Made by a program: the position numbers and the translations under genes. Below, piece after piece: positions 39,459 through 48,182 of a DNA stretch of 64,000 bases. This DNA comes from Rhodococcus wratislaviensis (GTDB lineage: Bacteria > Actinomycetota > Actinomycetes > Mycobacteriales > Mycobacteriaceae): assembly GCF_900455735.1 (NCBI RefSeq), contig NZ_UAUI01000006.1, positions 62,001 through 126,000 on the forward strand. Direction: 5' to 3'. The stretch's first letter is position 1. The number at the start of each line of letters is the position of its first letter. The notes below the pieces were generated by a model. That model saw only the letters and a program-made list of their open reading frames with translations. It did no database searches and had not been told where the DNA came from.

Positions 39459-41398
39459 TGATCTTCCTCCCTGGCCGCTGCGGCCGTGCCCGAACGCTGC
39501 TCGCGCTCCATGGCCTCGTGAATGACGGCCGGCTCTGCGGCCGCCTCGTCGTCGTCGAACAGCGGACGGATGCCCCGCGCCGCCATGATCTCGTCGTTGC
39601 TCGTGCCCGCCGCGACCATCGGCCACACCTGGGCGTCGGCGCCGACGATGAAGTCGATCACCACGGGCTTGTCGTTGATGGACTGCGCCTCACGGATCGC
39701 CGCCTCGACGTCCTCTTCGCGCTCGACGCGAATGCCGTGGCAGCCCAACGCCTCCGCCAGCTTGACGAAGTCGGGGATGCGGATCGCGCCGTGCGTGCCG
39801 AGGTTGGTGTTGGAGTAGCGCTGGTCGTAGAACAGCGTCTGCCACTGGCGCACCATGCCGAGGTTGCCGTTGTTGATGAGCGCAACCTTGATCGGGATGC
39901 CCTCGAGCGCGCAGGTGGCGAGTTCCTGATTGGTCATCTGGAAGCAGCCGTCACCGTCGATGGCCCACACCTCGGTGTCGGGCATGCCCATCTTGGCGCC
40001 CATCGCGGCGGGCACGGCGTAGCCCATCGTGCCGAGACCGCCGGAGTTCAGCCAGGTGCGCGGCTTCTCGTAGTTGACGAACTGTGCGGCCCACATCTGG
40101 TGCTGTCCGACGCCGGCGCAGTAGATCGCGTCGGGACCGGCGAGCTTGCCGACCGACTGGATCACGTACTCCGGGGACAGCGCGCCGTCGGACGGACGGT
40201 CGTAGCTGAGCGGGTACGTGCGACGGATTCCGTCGAGGTACGCCCACCACTCGGTGAGGTCCAGCGTGGTTCCGGTGGCCAGGTCGGCCTTGATCGCCTC
40301 GATCAGTTCGACGATGACCTCTTTGCAGTCGCCGACGATCGGGACGTCCGCGTACCGGTTCTTGCCGATCTCCGCCGGGTCGATGTCGGCGTGGATGACC
40401 TTGGCGTCGGGGGCGAACGAATCGAGCTGACCGGTGACGCGGTCGTCGAAGCGCGCACCGAGCGTGATCAGCAGGTCGCTGCGCTGCAGTGCCGCCACCG
40501 CGGCGACCGTGCCGTGCATACCGGGCATGCCGCAGTTCAGCGTGTGGCTGTCCGGGAACGCGCCGCGCGCCATGAGGGTGGTGACCACCGGAATGCCGGT
40601 GAGCTCGGCCAGTTCGAGCAGCTCCGGAGACGATTCCGACTTGATGACGCCACCACCGACGTACAGCACCGGGTGCTTCGCGTCGGCGATCAGGCGGGCC
40701 GCCTCGCGGACCTGCTTGCCGTGCGGCTTGGTGACGGGACGGTATCCGGGCAGCCGCATCTCCGGCGGCCACGAGAACGTGGTCTGCGCTTGGAGAACGT
40801 CCTTCGGGATGTCGACGAGCACTGCGCCGGGACGACCGCTGGAGGCGAGATAGAAGGCCTCCGCGATGATCCGGGGGATGTCGACGCCGTCGGTGATGAG
40901 GAAGTTGTGCTTGGTGATCGGCATCGTGATGCCGGAGATGTCGGCTTCCTGGAACGCATCCGTACCGATGAGCCCGCGGCCGACCTGTCCGGTGATGGCC
41001 ACGACCGGAACGGAGTCCATCTGCGCGTCGGCGAGCGGTGTCACGAGGTTGGTCGCACCGGGCCCGGACGTCGCCATACAGACGCCGACCTTGCCGGTCG
41101 CCTGGGCATACCCGGTGGCAGCGTGGCCTGCACCCTGCTCGTGACGGACGAGCACGTGCCGGACCTTCTTCGAGTCGAAGAGCGGGTCGTAGACAGGCAG
41201 AACGGCACCACCCGGAATGCCGAATACCGTGTCGACCTCGAGCTCCTCGAGGGCTCGGACCACGGACTGGGCGCCGCTGACCCGCTCGGGGGCGAGTTGG
41301 CGGCGGCTACCGGTCTGAGTCGCGGCGGCCGCGGTCGTCGGGCTTGCTGCCCCCGACTTGCGCGGCGTGGGTTGAGGCCGTGCGGTTGGTGCGCTCAC
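39455..41398 (-). CDS. ilvB: Acetolactate synthase catalytic subunit
   Basis: 647 aa thiamine diphosphate enzyme, first common step of branched-chain amino acid synthesis. [14 protein letters not shown] and [13 protein letters not shown] with the catalytic Glu at the N-terminus; FAD region [14 protein letters not shown]; ThDP motif [14 protein letters not shown]...NN at the C-terminal part. The first 35 residues are Pro/Thr/Ala-rich and unlikely to be folded. GTG start, about 100 nt downstream of a leader peptide and attenuator. Confidence 0.97.
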   Translation of the reverse strand: MSAPTARPQPTPRKSGAASPTTAAAATQTGSRRQLAPERVSGAQSVVRALEELEVDTVFGIPGGAVLPVYDPLFDSKKVRHVLVRHEQGAGHAATGYAQATGKVGVCMATSGPGATNLVTPLADAQMDSVPVVAITGQVGRGLIGTDAFQEADISGITMPITKHNFLITDGVDIPRIIAEAFYLASSGRPGAVLVDIPKDVLQAQTTFSWPPEMRLPGYRPVTKPHGKQVREAARLIADAKHPVLYVGGGVIKSESSPELLELAELTGIPVVTTLMARGAFPDSHTLNCGMPGMHGTVAAVAALQRSDLLITLGARFDDRVTGQLDSFAPDAKVIHADIDPAEIGKNRYADVPIVGDCKEVIVELIEAIKADLATGTTLDLTEWWAYLDGIRRTYPLSYDRPSDGALSPEYVIQSVGKLAGPDAIYCAGVGQHQMWAAQFVNYEKPRTWLNSGGLGTMGYAVPAAMGAKMGMPDTEVWAIDGDGCFQMTNQELATCALEGIPIKVALINNGNLGMVRQWQTLFYDQRYSNTNLGTHGAIRIPDFVKLAEALGCHGIRVEREEDVEAAIREAQSINDKPVVIDFIVGADAQVWPMVAAGTSNDEIMAARGIRPLFDDDEAAAEPAVIHEAMEREQRSGTAAAAREEDQ

Positions 41399-41430
41399 TG
41401 GGAAATCCTCTGATTCTGGCTCCGGGCAAC

Positions 41431-41464
41431 AAAAAACCCCCGTCAGCTGATGCTGTACGAGGGT
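41431..41464 (-). terminator. Attenuator terminator of ilvBNC
   Basis: On the minus strand ACCCTCGT (41464-41457) pairs with ACGGGGGT (41443-41436), with an inner CAGC/GCTG stem, followed directly by six T. It lies between the leader peptide and ilvB, the classic layout of transcription attenuation. Confidence 0.85.
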
Positions 41465-41516
41465 GGCGCGTCGTTATCTGGCGAGTTGAAGGAATCGACT
41501 CAGGCGACGACGCGCC
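41465..41516 (-). promoter_or_regulatory. Upstream pairing segment of the ilvB leader RNA
   Basis: GGCGCGTCGT (41516-41507), which overlaps the Arg-Val-Val codons of the leader peptide, is exactly complementary to ACGACGCGCC (41474-41465), which ends right before the terminator stem. Ribosome position on the Val codons would decide whether this stem forms. Confidence 0.7.
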
Positions 41517-41547
41517 GGCCGATTACGAGCAACTCATTCTGTTTCAC
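41500..41547 (-). CDS. ilvBNC leader peptide
   Basis: 15 codons reading MKQNELLVIGRRVVA, then TGA. Six of fifteen residues are Leu, Val or Ile, the end products of the pathway. The GTG start lies 7 nt after a TACCGT box and has no ribosome site, suggesting a leaderless RNA. Attenuation of ilvBNC by a leader peptide is known in Corynebacterium glutamicum; this is the counterpart here, inferred from sequence. Confidence 0.8.
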   Translation of the reverse strand: MKQNELLVIGRRVVA

Positions 41548-41554
41548 GCGCTCG

Positions 41555-41584
41555 ACGGTAGGCGCGCTAATAGCGAACAGTCAA
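41555..41584 (-). promoter_or_regulatory. ilvBNC promoter
   Basis: TTGACT (41584-41579) and TACCGT (41560-41555) are 18 bp apart. The -10 ends 7 nt before the leader-peptide GTG. Confidence 0.65.
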
Positions 41585-41644
41585 CTTGGTGAGTCGGCCG
41601 TCCCAGAATATGAGATACATCGGCTGCGGTGCGAAGATGTAGAG

Positions 41645-42163
41645 GTGTCAACTCCGCAGCAGCCCGTGCCACCAGAATCATCATCCCACACGACGAACCC
41701 ACCCAAGCAGGTCATCCGGATTTCTCCCCTGGCCTATCTGGGATGCGCCTTCCTCCTGTTCGCCGTGTCGTTCCCCATCTTCGGCTGGCCCGCCGCCTTC
41801 GGCTGGCTCGTGATCGCCCCGATCGCCGCGGTGGCCTGGGTCGCGCGGGTGCGCACCACGGTCACGTCCGACGGACTCGAGGTGCGCCGGCTGTTCGGCG
41901 GCCGGTCGCTGGCGTGGTCCGAGATCACGGGATTCCGGTTCCCCAAGCGCGGCTGGGCCCGGGCGACGCTGGCCGACGGGGGCGAGGTGACCCTGCCCGT
42001 CGTCACGTTCGACCGCCTTCCCGAGATCGCCGAGGCGAGCGGCGGCCGCATCACCGACCCGTACGCGGCAGCCGCCGCGGCGGACGAAGCGGCCGACCAC
42101 GCCGGCGCCGAATCGAACGGCGAGCAGCCCGTGAAGAACCGGCCGGACACAGACGGGGAATAG
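41645..42163 (+). CDS. PH-domain membrane protein (CFP6-like)
   Basis: 172 aa. Two closely spaced membrane segments (AYLGCAFLLFAVSFPIF and AFGWLVIAPIAAVAWVA) then a bacterial PH-like domain (VTSDGLEVRRLFGGRSLAWSEITGFRF) and an acidic Ala-rich tail. A homologue lies beside ilvB in mycobacteria (Rv3004-type). Function unknown. GTG at 41645 was chosen as the first start after the divergent ilvB promoter; the open frame extends further upstream into the attenuator region and is not plausible there. Confidence 0.75.
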   Translation: MSTPQQPVPPESSSHTTNPPKQVIRISPLAYLGCAFLLFAVSFPIFGWPAAFGWLVIAPIAAVAWVARVRTTVTSDGLEVRRLFGGRSLAWSEITGFRFPKRGWARATLADGGEVTLPVVTFDRLPEIAEASGGRITDPYAAAAAADEAADHAGAESNGEQPVKNRPDTDGE

Positions 42164-42215
42164 TGCGCGAGTAGCGTTTGTCAGTACTTCCGTACGCTGA
42201 CTAAGGAATACGCTC

Positions 42216-44060
42216 ATGCCCCCGCTGAGGTCCCGAACCACCACCGCAGGACGAAATGCCGCAGGCGCCCGCGCGCTGTGGCGCGCCACCGGAATGACCG
42301 ACTCCGACTTCGGGAAGCCGATCGTCGCGATCGCGAACTCGTACACGCAGTTCGTTCCCGGGCACGTCCACCTGAAGAACGTCGGCGACATCGTCGCCGA
42401 CGCCGTCCGCGCCGCCGGTGGTGTACCTCGCGAGTTCCATACGATCGCTGTCGACGACGGCATCGCGATGGGACACGGCGGCATGCTGTATTCCCTTCCC
42501 AGCCGCGAGATCATCGCCGACTCCGTCGAGTACATGGTCAACGCGCACACCGCCGACGCACTCGTGTGCATCTCCAACTGCGACAAGATCACCCCCGGAA
42601 TGCTCAATGCCGCACTGCGTTTGAACGTTCCCACAGTGTTCGTGTCCGGCGGTCCGATGGAGGCAGGCAAGGCGGTGGTCGTGAACGGTGTCGCCCAGGC
42701 ACCGACCGACCTCATCACGGCGATCTCGGCGAGCGCCAACGACCAGGTCGACGACGAAGGACTGTCCGAGGTCGAGCGCAGCGCCTGCCCCACGTGCGGG
42801 TCGTGCTCGGGCATGTTCACCGCGAACTCCATGAACTGCCTCACCGAGGCGCTCGGTCTGGCGTTGCCGGGCAACGGTTCCACGCTGGCCACCCACGAGG
42901 CCCGTCGCGCGCTGTTCACCCGTGCGGGAACCACCGTCGTCGAAGCCGCACTGCGGTACTACCGGGACGACGACGACTCCGTCCTCCCCCGCAACATCGC
43001 GACGCCCGCCGCGTTCCGCAACGCGATGGCACTGGACGTCGCGATGGGCGGGTCCACCAACACGGTCCTGCACACCCTCGCGGCCGCGCAGGAGGGTGAG
43101 GTCCACGACTTCGACCTCGACAAGATCGACGAGATCAGCCGCAAGGTTCCGTGTCTGTCGAAGGTCTCGCCCAACTCGGACTACCACATGGAGGACGTGC
43201 ACCGGGCGGGCGGAATCCCCGCGATCCTCGGCGAACTCCGGCGGGCCGGACTGCTCGAGAGCGACGTCTCGACCGTGCACACGAAGAGCTTCGACGAGTG
43301 GCTCGACACGTGGGACATCCGGTCCGGCAAGGCATCCGACGAGGCCGTCGAACTCTTCCACGCCGCACCGGGCGGTGTCCGCACCACCGAGCCGTTCTCG
43401 ACGAGCAACCGCTGGTCGTCGCTCGACACGGACGCCGCCAACGGCTGCATCCGCGACTTCGAGCACAAGCACACGGTCGAGGGCGGCCTGGCCGTGCTGC
43501 GCGGCAACATCGCCGTCGACGGCGCTGTCATCAAGACGGCGGGCATCGACGAAGACCTGTTCCACTTCCAGGGTCCCGCGCGCGTCGTGGAGTCTCAGGA
43601 AGAGGCGGTGTCGGTGATCCTCGGCAAGAAGATTCAGCCCGGTGAGGTCCTCGTCGTGCGCTACGAGGGTCCCGCAGGCGGCCCGGGCATGCAGGAGATG
43701 CTGCACCCCACCGCATTCCTCAAGGGCTCCGGCCTCGGGAAGAAGTGCGCGCTGATCACCGACGGCCGATTCTCCGGCGGTTCCTCGGGACTGTCCATCG
43801 GCCACATCTCCCCCGAGGCCGCCAGCGGCGGCGCCATCGGCCTGGTGGAGGACGGCGACCAGATCCTCATCGACATCGCGACCCGCACGCTGAAGCTCCT
43901 CGTCGACGACGCGGTGCTCGCCGAGCGCCGGGCGAAGATGGAGTCTTCCGAGCGTCCGTGGCAGCCGGTGAATCGCGAACGCACCGTCACCACGGCCCTG
44001 CGGGCGTACGCCGCGCTGGCCACGTCCGCAGACAAGGGCGCGGTCCGTCAGGTCCCCTGA
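42216..44060 (+). CDS. ilvD: Dihydroxy-acid dehydratase
   Basis: 614 aa. Third common step of Val/Ile synthesis. Iron-sulfur cysteines lie in [14 protein letters not shown] and [41 protein letters not shown] is the C-terminal signature. AAGGAA precedes the ATG. It is transcribed separately from ilvBNC, 53 bp after the PH-domain gene, and ends in a long hairpin. Confidence 0.97.
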   Translation: MPPLRSRTTTAGRNAAGARALWRATGMTDSDFGKPIVAIANSYTQFVPGHVHLKNVGDIVADAVRAAGGVPREFHTIAVDDGIAMGHGGMLYSLPSREIIADSVEYMVNAHTADALVCISNCDKITPGMLNAALRLNVPTVFVSGGPMEAGKAVVVNGVAQAPTDLITAISASANDQVDDEGLSEVERSACPTCGSCSGMFTANSMNCLTEALGLALPGNGSTLATHEARRALFTRAGTTVVEAALRYYRDDDDSVLPRNIATPAAFRNAMALDVAMGGSTNTVLHTLAAAQEGEVHDFDLDKIDEISRKVPCLSKVSPNSDYHMEDVHRAGGIPAILGELRRAGLLESDVSTVHTKSFDEWLDTWDIRSGKASDEAVELFHAAPGGVRTTEPFSTSNRWSSLDTDAANGCIRDFEHKHTVEGGLAVLRGNIAVDGAVIKTAGIDEDLFHFQGPARVVESQEEAVSVILGKKIQPGEVLVVRYEGPAGGPGMQEMLHPTAFLKGSGLGKKCALITDGRFSGGSSGLSIGHISPEAASGGAIGLVEDGDQILIDIATRTLKLLVDDAVLAERRAKMESSERPWQPVNRERTVTTALRAYAALATSADKGAVRQVP

Positions 44061-44090
44061 CGCCCCGCACCGGGCGCACCGAGCAGACAC

Positions 44091-44137
44091 GAAGCCGGGT
44101 GCCGCAGCAGGAGCTTCCTGCCGCGGCACCCGGCTTC
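44091..44137 (+). terminator. Hairpin after ilvD
   Basis: Perfect 15-bp outer stem enclosing a 6-bp inner palindrome (GCAGGA/TCCTGC). No T-run follows, the usual high-GC actinobacterial form. It lies in the 324-bp gap between ilvD and the permease; the remainder holds a palindromic operator candidate and the permease leader. Confidence 0.8.
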
Positions 44138-44229
44138 CGTCGTCGGTGCGCCCACCGATTCCGCCGCGGATGTGACCGCGCTCACGGGTGATCAACTCGC
44201 TCAGGCGGCAACACCCCAGAACAGGTTCT

Positions 44230-44248
44230 ACTGATCGAATTGATCAGT
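44230..44248. promoter_or_regulatory. Palindromic operator candidate upstream of APC permease
   Basis: ACTGATC-GAATT-GATCAGT: 7-bp perfect arms around 5 nt, AT-rich against a GC-rich background, 137 bp before the permease start. Size and symmetry suit a dimeric regulator. Confidence 0.4.
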
Positions 44249-44384
44249 TGGGCCCGCGCTTCTTGCACACGGCGCTCAGTAGTGGTTCCCTCAGTTGGCC
44301 GTTGAGACCTACATCACAATCGGCAGCACCACCGGAACATCTCCGGCCCACGAGGCCATCGGGAACACAACCAAGGAGCGACAC

Positions 44385-45920
44385 ATGCCAGGAGTCGGCA
44401 TTTGGCGAACGAAATCCGTTGAGCAATCGATAGCGGACACCGACGAACCCGACACCCGGCTGCGGAGGGAACTCACCGCGAAGGACCTCACCGTCTTCGG
44501 TGTCGCCGTCGTGATCGGCGCCGGCATCTTCACGCTCACCGCCCGGACTGCAGGCAACGTCGCCGGGCCGTCCATCTCGCTCGCCTTCGTCCTCGCCGCC
44601 ATCGCGTGCGGCCTGGCCGCCCTCTGTTACGCCGAGTTCGCATCCACCGTCCCCGTCGCGGGCAGTGCGTACACGTTCTCCTACGCCACCTTCGGCGAGT
44701 TCGTCGCCTGGATCATCGGCTGGGACCTCATCCTCGAATTCGCCCTCGCAGCGGCCGTCGTCTCCAAGGGCTGGTCGCTCTATCTGGGTAACGTCCTCGG
44801 GTTCAGCGGATCCACCACAGCCCACCTCGGTCCCATCGACTTCGACTGGGGCTCGCTGATCATCGTCGGCGGCATCACGATCGTGCTCGCCATCGGGACC
44901 AAGGTGTCCTCGCGCGTGTCCGCCGTCATCACGGCCATCAAGATCGCCGTCGTCCTCCTCGTCATCGCCGTGGGCGTCTTCTACATCAAGAAGGAGAACT
45001 ACGCCCCGTACATCCCGCCCGCCGAGAGCAACGGCAGCGCCGCGCAGGGTGTGCACCAGACCCTCTTCTCCTTCCTCTCCGGAGCCGACGGCAGCAGCTA
45101 CGGCTGGTACGGCCTCCTCGCCGCAGCGAGCCTCGTCTTCTTCGCCTTCATCGGATTCGACGTCGTCGCCACCACCGCCGAAGAGACCAAGAACCCGCAG
45201 AAGGCGCTCCCCCGCGGCATTCTCGGCTCGCTCGCCATCGTCACCGTGCTCTACGTCGCCGTCACCCTCGTGCTCACCGGCATGGTGAAGTACACCGACC
45301 TCAAGACCGGTAGCCCGCTCGTCGGCGACAGCAGTGCCACCCTCGCAACCGCCTTCGAGGCACACGGCATCACCTGGGCCCAGACCGCGATCAACTTCGG
45401 TGGGCTCGCGGGCCTCACCACCGTCGTGATGGTGATGATGCTCGGCCAGACACGTGTCCTGTTCGCCATGTCCCGCGACGGACTGGTGCCCCGTGGTCTC
45501 GCCAAGACCGGCAAGAACGGCAGCCCGGTCCGCATCACCCTGTTCGTCGGCGCCGTGGTCGCACTCCTCGCCGCCTTCTTCCCGATGGGCACGCTCGAGG
45601 AGATGGTGAACATCGGCACCCTCTTCGCGTTCGTCCTCGTCTGCATCGGCGTCATCATCCTCCGCCGCACGCGTCCCGACCTGCCCCGCGGATTCCGCGT
45701 TCCGCTGGTCCCGCTCGTCCCCATCCTCGCCGTCCTGGCCTGCGGGTGGCTGATGCTGAACCTGTCGGTCGAGACCTGGATCCGGTTCCTCGTGTGGATG
45801 GCCCTCGGCGTCGTCGTCTACCTCGCCTACGGCCGGCGCAAGTCGGTCCTCGGACAGAAGCTCGCCGCACAGGCCGGCCCGCCCGAGGAGGAGAACATCC
45901 CGGAACTCGTCCAACGCTGA
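44385..45920 (+). CDS. APC-superfamily amino acid permease (cationic amino acid transporter type)
   Basis: 511 aa with about 12-13 membrane helices. The start of the core, LTAKDLTVFGVAVVIGAGIFTLTA, and YAEFASTVPVAGSAYTFSYATFGEFVAWIIGWDLILE match the CAT/YfnA branch of amino acid permeases. ATG at 44385 has AAGGAG 7 nt upstream; the frame is open 90 bp further but without a ribosome site. Its substrate and regulator are unknown. Not part of the equivalent mycobacterial region as I recall it. Confidence 0.88.
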   Translation: MPGVGIWRTKSVEQSIADTDEPDTRLRRELTAKDLTVFGVAVVIGAGIFTLTARTAGNVAGPSISLAFVLAAIACGLAALCYAEFASTVPVAGSAYTFSYATFGEFVAWIIGWDLILEFALAAAVVSKGWSLYLGNVLGFSGSTTAHLGPIDFDWGSLIIVGGITIVLAIGTKVSSRVSAVITAIKIAVVLLVIAVGVFYIKKENYAPYIPPAESNGSAAQGVHQTLFSFLSGADGSSYGWYGLLAAASLVFFAFIGFDVVATTAEETKNPQKALPRGILGSLAIVTVLYVAVTLVLTGMVKYTDLKTGSPLVGDSSATLATAFEAHGITWAQTAINFGGLAGLTTVVMVMMLGQTRVLFAMSRDGLVPRGLAKTGKNGSPVRITLFVGAVVALLAAFFPMGTLEEMVNIGTLFAFVLVCIGVIILRRTRPDLPRGFRVPLVPLVPILAVLACGWLMLNLSVETWIRFLVWMALGVVVYLAYGRRKSVLGQKLAAQAGPPEEENIPELVQR

Positions 45921-45932
45921 TCTCTGACGAAA

Positions 45933-45974
45933 ACGACTGCGCCGCACTCCCGATCCGGGGTGCGGCGCAGTCGT
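45933..45974 (-). terminator. Terminator between permease and DoxX genes
   Basis: Perfect 15-bp stem with an inner CCCG/CGGG stem; TTTT follows on the minus strand, so it terminates the doxX-like gene and also insulates the convergent permease gene. Confidence 0.88.
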
Positions 45975-45989
45975 GTATGCAAGAGACGC

Positions 45990-46868
45990 TCAGATGAGCG
46001 GGTTGGCGCCGTTCAGGAAGATCCACACGCAGACACCGGCGGCGACGCCCAGGATCAGTGCCGCGAACGACCCGATGAACGGGCGCGTCGCCCAGCCCCG
46101 GCGGCCGTCGAGCGAGATGCGTCCCGGCCCGGTGAGAATGATCACGCCGGCGCACACACCCAGCAGCGTCTCGTACTCGGTGCCTGCGGGCGCGAAGTAC
46201 TCGAGCCCCGGTTCCGCGATCTGCCGGAACGCCCACGCATTGATCATCACGGCCAGCACCGAGGCCGCGGCCAGCGGGGTGACGAGGCCGAGGATCAGCA
46301 GTGCACCGCCTGCGACCTCACCGATCGCACCCAGGATCGCGAGCAGTTTCGCCTGCTGGAACCCCGAGTTCACGAGCACCTCTTCGAACCCGTCGAGTCC
46401 CGGACCGTTCCACATCCCCGTCAGCTTCTGCAGACCGTGCACGAGTGCCGTTCCGCCGACCGCGAGTCGCAGGGCCAGCAGTCCGAGGTCCAGGGTGCCG
46501 CGGCCGATCTTCACGTCGCCCTCGCCGATCCGGTCGGTCGACGAATCACCCGCCGTGGCCCCGAGGGATGCGCCGGAACCCGCGCCGATCACCTGCGTCG
46601 GCTGGTCCGACATGTCGGACGCCCCCGACTGCCGGTACGCGGGGATCTGCTCGGTGGGGAGACCGGCGCCGCGCGCATCGCCGTAGTCGAGTTCGTCATC
46701 GGTGTGCGGCAGACGCTGCCCCGCGGAACCGGACGTCGGCGTGGCCGACGGAAAGCGCTCGGTGGGAAGGTCGTAAGGGCTCGAGACCTTGCCGTAGCCG
46801 GGTGAGGCGCTCTGGTCCGCAGCACCCTGGTCCGACGACTCGCTGGGGTCTTTCCGCATGTCAGTCAC
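45990..46868 (-). CDS. DoxX-family membrane protein with long polar N-terminus
   Basis: 292 aa. Residues 1-130 are Ser/Pro/Asp/Gly-rich with no hydrophobic segment; residues 140-292 hold four membrane helices of the DoxX type (LGLLALRLAVGGTALVHGLQKL, AILGAIGEVAGGALLILGL, AASVLAVMINAW, FIGSFAALILGVAAGVCVW). In mycobacteria a DoxX homologue works with superoxide dismutase in oxidative-stress control. GTG at 46868 is 7 nt after TAGGCT, which favours it over the ATG three codons later. Confidence 0.82.
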   Translation of the reverse strand: MTDMRKDPSESSDQGAADQSASPGYGKVSSPYDLPTERFPSATPTSGSAGQRLPHTDDELDYGDARGAGLPTEQIPAYRQSGASDMSDQPTQVIGAGSGASLGATAGDSSTDRIGEGDVKIGRGTLDLGLLALRLAVGGTALVHGLQKLTGMWNGPGLDGFEEVLVNSGFQQAKLLAILGAIGEVAGGALLILGLVTPLAAASVLAVMINAWAFRQIAEPGLEYFAPAGTEYETLLGVCAGVIILTGPGRISLDGRRGWATRPFIGSFAALILGVAAGVCVWIFLNGANPLI

Positions 46869-46875
46869 ACCGTCA

Positions 46876-46881
46876 AGCCTA
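46876..46881 (-). promoter_or_regulatory. Putative -10 box of the leaderless doxX-like gene
   Basis: TAGGCT, then 7 nt, then GTG. Divergent from the lppZ-like -10 box 63 bp away. Confidence 0.45.
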
Positions 46882-46944
46882 GGTCGACCGGCCGGACATC
46901 GCTGGTAGGCGGAACCGGCGTGGCGGCGACCTCGCACTCTTCCG

Positions 46945-46950
46945 TAACGT
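46945..46950 (+). promoter_or_regulatory. Putative -10 box of the leaderless lppZ-like gene
   Basis: TAACGT, then 7 nt, then ATG at 46958; no ribosome site. Confidence 0.5.
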
Positions 46951-46957
46951 CTCCATC

Positions 46958-48106
46958 ATGATGGTGGGTGGGCGGCGCCGCACGGCGTCCCGCAAGATGG
47001 CGATGTCCGCACTGTGCGTGACGGCGGTCCTCGCCGCCGGATGCGCGAAATTCGACGACTCCGCGTCCTCCCCCTTCACACCCGAACCGACGGGCGCGTC
47101 GGCGGGCGAGGTGGAACCGGAGAACCCGCCGCCGTCCACCACGACCACCCCACCGCCGAGCGGGCCGCTCGGGCCGTGCCAGGATCCCGACCCCAGCGTG
47201 ATCGCCACCTGCCTCGACACCACCGGCGGACTCGTCGTCCTCCCCGACGGGGCCACCGCCCTGGTCGCGGAGCGGCGGACCGGACGCATCCTGCAGGTCG
47301 CCCAGGGGCAGACCCCCAAGGAGATCGCGCACGTCGACGTCGACGGCAGCACCGACGGTGGACTCCTCGACATCGCGCTGTCGCCGAGTTTCGTCGAGGA
47401 CAACCTCATCTACGCGTACGTCACGACCCCGACCGACAACCGGGTGGTGCGGATCGCACCGGGAGACTCCGCCAAGGAAGTTCTCGGCGGGATCCCGCGC
47501 GGAGACGCGGGCAACGCCGGGTCGCTCGAGTTCTCGGGCGACGAACTGATGGTCCTCACCGGCAACGCGGGCAACGCCGCCGCGGCCGCCGATCCGGCGT
47601 CCCTCGCCGGGAAACTGCTGAAGGTCACCGCCCTGTCGCCCGCACCGACTCCGGCGCAGCCCCGCCCTCAGGTGGTGCTGTCGGGCATCGGGACCGCCGG
47701 CGGGGTGTGCGTCGACCCGGGTGTGGCCGTGTGGGTCACCGACCGCACCGCGTTGGAGGACCGGCTCCTGCGGGTCAGCGCCGACGGAGCCGTGTCATCT
47801 CCGGTGTGGACGTGGCCGGAGCGGCCCGGCGTCGGCGGCTGCGTCGCCGCCGGTGACGTCGTGGCGGTGTCACTGAGCACCGCGAAGGCCATGTCCGCAC
47901 TCGCTGCCGACCCCGGCACGGGAGCCGTCACGACAGCCCCCGGTGTCATCGTCCAGGACCGGTACGGCCAACTCGGCGGCGCCGCACTCGGACCCGACGG
48001 TCTCATCTGGGTGAGCACCGTCAACAAGACCGCCGGTCAGCCCGGACCCAACGACGACCGTGTGATCAAGATGCCCCTGCCCTCCGGTGGCGGCGGATTC
48101 GACTGA
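46958..48106 (+). CDS. LppZ-like lipoprotein with sorbosone/PQQ-dehydrogenase-type propeller
   Basis: 382 aa. Lipoprotein signal peptide with lipobox VLAAGC (Cys29), then a Pro/Thr/Ser linker to residue 70 and a six-bladed beta-propeller of the glucose/sorbosone dehydrogenase family (VLPDGATALVAERRTGRI, GLLDIALSPSF, GAALGPDGLIWVSTV). Classical catalytic His/Asp/Arg of the sugar dehydrogenases are not obvious. Equivalent to mycobacterial LppZ by position and type. Anchored on the outer face of the membrane. Confidence 0.82.
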   Translation: MMVGGRRRTASRKMAMSALCVTAVLAAGCAKFDDSASSPFTPEPTGASAGEVEPENPPPSTTTTPPPSGPLGPCQDPDPSVIATCLDTTGGLVVLPDGATALVAERRTGRILQVAQGQTPKEIAHVDVDGSTDGGLLDIALSPSFVEDNLIYAYVTTPTDNRVVRIAPGDSAKEVLGGIPRGDAGNAGSLEFSGDELMVLTGNAGNAAAAADPASLAGKLLKVTALSPAPTPAQPRPQVVLSGIGTAGGVCVDPGVAVWVTDRTALEDRLLRVSADGAVSSPVWTWPERPGVGGCVAAGDVVAVSLSTAKAMSALAADPGTGAVTTAPGVIVQDRYGQLGGAALGPDGLIWVSTVNKTAGQPGPNDDRVIKMPLPSGGGGFD

Positions 48107-48127
48107 CGGCCCGCCCCCGTCGAAACG

Positions 48128-48168
48128 AACGGGACGCTCGTTCGGTTCATCCGAACGAGCGTCCCGTT
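48128..48168. terminator. Bidirectional terminator between lppZ-like gene and gatB
   Basis: A perfect 18-bp stem with loop TTCAT between two convergent genes. No long T-run on either side. Confidence 0.8.
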
Positions 48169-48182
48169 GGTGCAGACGGAGA

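Noticed and set aside
41450..41644. Longer PH-domain protein starting at 41450
   Set aside because: The extension would be the antisense of the ilvB leader peptide and attenuator and has no family similarity.
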